DNA from: Clostridia bacterium
Lineage (GTDB): Bacteria; Bacillota_E; SLMV01; PUMD01
DNA: 8,269 bases
Assembly (NCBI GenBank): GCA_007128555.1
Contig: SKXF01000335.1
Location: 1-8,269 of the forward strand
Direction: 5' to 3'
The stretch's first letter is position 1, and every line of letters starts with the position of its first letter. The notes beneath the pieces are model-generated. The model saw only the letters and a program-made list of their open reading frames with translations. It did not search any database and was not told where the DNA came from. The translations under genes were made by a program, and so were the position numbers. Positions 6,318 through 8,269 of the stretch are shown here, one piece after another.

Positions 6318-6755
6318 GTGACGTTGGCAGAGGTCGTGCTTTCTTAGTCATTGTGGAGCCAGGTACTCGCCAGGGGACCATGTTAACGCTGATGTCGACC
6401 TCGTGCACATCACCGATGCATCGGCCTCGTCCGTCCTGGACCGGCTCGAACGGATGACCTGCGGAGACCTCGTAGCCCACCCTGAGAAGATGGCCCTGGT
6501 CATCGATCACTACGCCCCCACACGGCATCCGCCGCCAGCATTCACCAGAGGATGCCGGACTTTGCTCGCAGGACAGGTTGCCTGTTGGTCGATGAAGGAG
6601 AGGGCGTGTGCCACCAGGTTCTCGGAGAGATGGGGCCCGGGGGCCCTGGCCACGGGGGTGGAATCCACGGACCCTGCTGTGGCCGCCGTCAACGGGATTC
6701 CGAGCGATGCCCAGTCGATGATGTCCAGTGCGAATCGAAACTTCCGGGGGGGGCA
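6318..6755 (+). pseudogene. leuC: 3-isopropylmalate dehydratase large subunit (LeuC/HacA-type), degraded remnant
   Basis: A decayed member of the aconitase superfamily, assembled from three frames. (1) GTG 6318, preceded by GAGGAAAGG at 6305-6313, gives MTLAEVVLS then TAG at 6345; family N-termini read TLAEKILxxxAG. (2) One frame over, SHCGARYSPGDHVNADVDLV, then HITDA, HPEKMALVIDHYAPT to about 6525, matching the PGDxVxxxVDLV and VIDHYxP elements. (3) Another frame shift gives RMPDFARRTGCLLVDEGEGV and CHQVLGEMG (6549-6635). (4) Back in the second frame, GALATGVESTDPAVAAV (about 6640-6690) joins directly to NGIPSDAQSMMSSANRNFRG (to about 6750), which belongs near residue 350-370 of the intact protein. 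About 20 residues (the GADSHTCT region) and then about 200 residues (including the PTCGPC iron-sulfur ligands) are missing. Everything after NRNFRG is lost. It cannot encode an active enzyme. Whether the ancestor acted on isopropylmalate, homoaconitate or a related substrate is open. Confidence 0.82.
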
Positions 6756-6784
6756 GCCGACTGCAGGATCGTGGATGGTGGAAA

Positions 6785-6812
6785 GCGGGGCATGATACCA
6801 TCTCTGCCCCGC
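6785..6812 (-). terminator. Terminator-like hairpin downstream of the thiolase gene
   Basis: A perfect 8-bp inverted repeat, GCGGGGCA at 6785-6792 and TGCCCCGC at 6805-6812, with a 12-nt loop. Read on the - strand it starts 11 nt after the thiolase stop and is followed by TTTCC, a short T-tract. This fits a modest Rho-independent terminator for the thiolase. It also lies at the 3' end of the open + frame of the LeuC remnant and could work for both converging transcripts. Confidence 0.55.
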
Positions 6813-6823
6813 CCAAGGTGCAC

Positions 6824-8002
6824 TTACTCCTGTCTGACCAGCATGGAGATGCCCTGTCCTCCGCCGATACAGAGGGATGCCAGGCCCAGGTGGGCTCCCT
6901 GCTTCTGCATCTGGTACAGAAGTGTCACCAGGATCCGGGCCCCGCTAGCACCGATAGGATGCCCCAGGGCCACACCTCCGCCGTTGATGTTGACCTTCTC
7001 GGCATCCAGACCCAGCTCCTGAAGGACGCAAATCGCCTGGGCTGCAAAGGCCTCGTTGATCTCGAAAACGTCGATGTCATCCAGATCCCACGATGACGTG
7101 TTGAGTAGTTTCCGGGTGGCAGCTATGGGGCCCGTGCCCATCAGGCCGGGACTGACGCCTGCAGAGGCGAATCCTACGATTTCTGCCATCGGGCTCAGCC
7201 CTTGGTCCTTCACAGCCCGTTCCGAGGCCAGTACAAGAGCGGCAGCCCCGTCGTTGATGCCCGAGGCGTTTCCTGCGGTGACCGTTCCGTCACGCTTGAA
7301 CGCAGGTGGTAGGCGACCCAGCTTCTCCAGGCTGGTGTCCCTGCGCGGATGCTCGTCGGTGTCCACTACCGACGTGGCCCTTCGACTTGTGACTGTGACC
7401 GGAGTAATCTCATCGGCAAAGGATCCATCATCAAGGGCTCTTACTGCCTTTTCATGGCTTCTGAGGGAGAATTCATCCTGCTGCTGGCGGTCGATCCGGT
7501 AGGTTGCTGCGATGTTCTCCGCGGTGAGGCCCATGTGGGTGTCTTCAAGGGCACACCAGAGCCCGTCAAGGATCATGGAGTCTTTCACCTGGGTGTGGCC
7601 CATCTTGCTGCCCCAGCGCATGGCGTCGGACAGGTACGGGGCCCTGCTCATGTTTTCTGTGCCGCCAGCGCAGATGATGTCGGCGTGGCCCAGCATGATT
7701 GCCTGGGCTCCGAGGGCGACGGACTTCAATCCCGAGCCGCACACCTTGTTTACCGTGAAGGAAGGGACACTCTCCGGGATGCCGGCCCCGACGGCCACCT
7801 GGCGAGCGGGGTTCTGCCCCAGCCCGGAACTGAGAACGTTCCCCATGATCACCTCGTCGATGGCGTCTTTGTCGATACCGGCCCGGTCGCAGACTTCAAC
7901 GACCGCAGCTACCCCCAGATCCACAGCGCTCACGTCCTTCAAAGACCTGGAAAAGGAGCCCACAGGAGTGCGGGCTGCCCCAACCACATATGTTCTCTGC
8001 AT
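6824..8002 (-). CDS. Acetyl-CoA acetyltransferase (thiolase II)
   Basis: Biosynthetic-type thiolase, 392 residues, the normal length. It catalyses the reversible condensation of two acetyl-CoA to acetoacetyl-CoA in the cytosol, feeding ketone-body, butyrate, polyhydroxybutyrate or short-chain acyl-CoA pathways. The N-terminus [20 protein letters not shown] is typical. The active-site nucleophile is C88 in [11 protein letters not shown] (85-95). The NEAFA motif is at 316-320. [17 protein letters not shown] holds H348, and the second catalytic cysteine is C378 in SLCIGGGQG (376-384). All catalytic residues are present, so the gene looks functional. The ATG start has a perfect AGGAGG 6 nt upstream, and the gene has its own likely promoter and terminator, so it appears to be monocistronic. 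Sequence alone does not separate acetoacetyl-CoA from 3-ketoacyl-CoA preference, but the length and motifs favour the acetyl-CoA type (AtoB/PhaA/ThlA-like). Confidence 0.95.
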   Translation of the reverse strand: MQRTYVVGAARTPVGSFSRSLKDVSAVDLGVAAVVEVCDRAGIDKDAIDEVIMGNVLSSGLGQNPARQVAVGAGIPESVPSFTVNKVCGSGLKSVALGAQAIMLGHADIICAGGTENMSRAPYLSDAMRWGSKMGHTQVKDSMILDGLWCALEDTHMGLTAENIAATYRIDRQQQDEFSLRSHEKAVRALDDGSFADEITPVTVTSRRATSVVDTDEHPRRDTSLEKLGRLPPAFKRDGTVTAGNASGINDGAAALVLASERAVKDQGLSPMAEIVGFASAGVSPGLMGTGPIAATRKLLNTSSWDLDDIDVFEINEAFAAQAICVLQELGLDAEKVNINGGGVALGHPIGASGARILVTLLYQMQKQGAHLGLASLCIGGGQGISMLVRQE

Positions 8003-8008
8003 TGAAAG

Positions 8009-8014
8009 CCTCCT
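8009..8014 (-). promoter_or_regulatory. Ribosome binding site of the thiolase gene
   Basis: CCTCCT on the + strand is AGGAGG on the - strand, 6 nt before the ATG at 8002-8000. It fixes that start. Confidence 0.85.
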
Positions 8015-8049
8015 ATCAAGACTCAGCTCCCGTTTCTACTTCCCATGAT

Positions 8050-8058
8050 ATTATCGCA
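8050..8058 (-). promoter_or_regulatory. Likely extended -10 promoter of the thiolase gene
   Basis: On the - strand the bases read TGCGATAAT: a GATAAT hexamer (one mismatch to TATAAT) preceded by TG with one base between, the extended -10 form. The -35 region at about 17 nt is weak (TGGGTT), as is common with extended -10 promoters. It would give a leader of roughly 40 nt containing the AGGAGG. Confidence 0.45.
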
Positions 8059-8269
8059 CGAAATCTACGCAAAACCCACCCCGGTCGGCAGGGCTGGGAG
8101 GTTATCGGTGCCTGGATTTGGTTGTTCAGGCCAGGTGGCTTCTGCACTAAGATGACCGGACATGGTGGTGTCACGATCTCCGTGACCGAGGCTACAGGGA
8201 CGTTCCGGGCGAGCAGGAAGTTGACTGGGAGGATGAGGGGTGCGGTGACGGAGTTCACTGCTGTCCCTA
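8059..8269. other. Right-edge region, coding status unclear
   Basis: Both strands hold a frame open to the window edge. On the + strand ATG 8152 starts MTGHGGVTISVTEATGTFRA and runs off the end (39 codons), with no good ribosome binding site (AGGTGG 13 nt upstream is weak). On the - strand a frame entering from the edge passes VNSVTAPLILPVNFLLARNV and stops at 8016, which would place its end inside the thiolase leader and over its probable promoter. I recognise neither product. At most one is real. The + frame seems slightly more likely, because the - frame would run over the thiolase promoter. Confidence 0.2.

Noticed and set aside
6019..6816. 265-codon - strand ORF
   Set aside because: It is the longest open frame in this stretch, but its right half is antisense to collinear LeuC blocks on the + strand. 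Its composition (Arg, Gly, Pro, His-rich) and lack of family motifs argue against a real gene.
7349..8048. Two + strand ORFs (218 and 178 codons) opposite the thiolase
   Set aside because: Antisense to a complete thiolase with all catalytic residues.
2..8269. A previously undescribed defence, mobile or biosynthetic system
   Set aside because: All recognisable genes belong to ordinary metabolic or transport families, and the unexplained stretches look like decayed or intergenic DNA.

Overview
This is a bacterial chromosomal window of moderately high GC (high fifties per cent by eye), with strong AGGAGG-type ribosome binding sites and ATG/GTG starts. Nothing in it fixes the phylum. The genes are ordinary metabolic and transport genes: an MFS transporter, a class-V aminotransferase-fold enzyme, a peptide/nickel-type ABC importer, a LeuC-type dehydratase and a thiolase. 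There is no CRISPR array, rRNA, tRNA or recognisable insertion sequence. I found no convincing new biological system. The real story is gene decay.

Layout. Positions 2-1153 (+) hold an MFS transporter cut by the left edge. It converges, with an 18-nt gap, on an intact class-V aminotransferase-fold gene (1172-2446, -). About 500-600 nt without a clear gene follow. Then comes an ABC importer block on the + strand: the C-terminal part of a family-5 substrate-binding protein (2971-3879), a strong hairpin (3901-3932), an intact DppB-type permease (3964-4905), and a DppC-type permease (4925-5801) broken by a frameshift that coincides with a perfect 4-nt tandem repeat. No ATPase genes follow. After about 500 nt without a clear gene lies a heavily degraded LeuC/HacA-type dehydratase large subunit (about 6318-6755, +), with two frameshifts and two deletions. 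It converges on an intact acetyl-CoA acetyltransferase (6824-8002, -) that has its own terminator-like hairpin, ribosome binding site and likely promoter.

Reading. Three of the four + strand genes between 2971 and 6800 are broken, each by a different kind of lesion, while the two - strand genes and the visible part of the MFS gene look intact. This fits an importer locus and a neighbouring dehydratase gene that have lost selection and are being eroded. The importer as it stands (no N-terminal half or signal peptide on the binding protein, a truncated DppC, no ATPases here) is very unlikely to work without parts from elsewhere.
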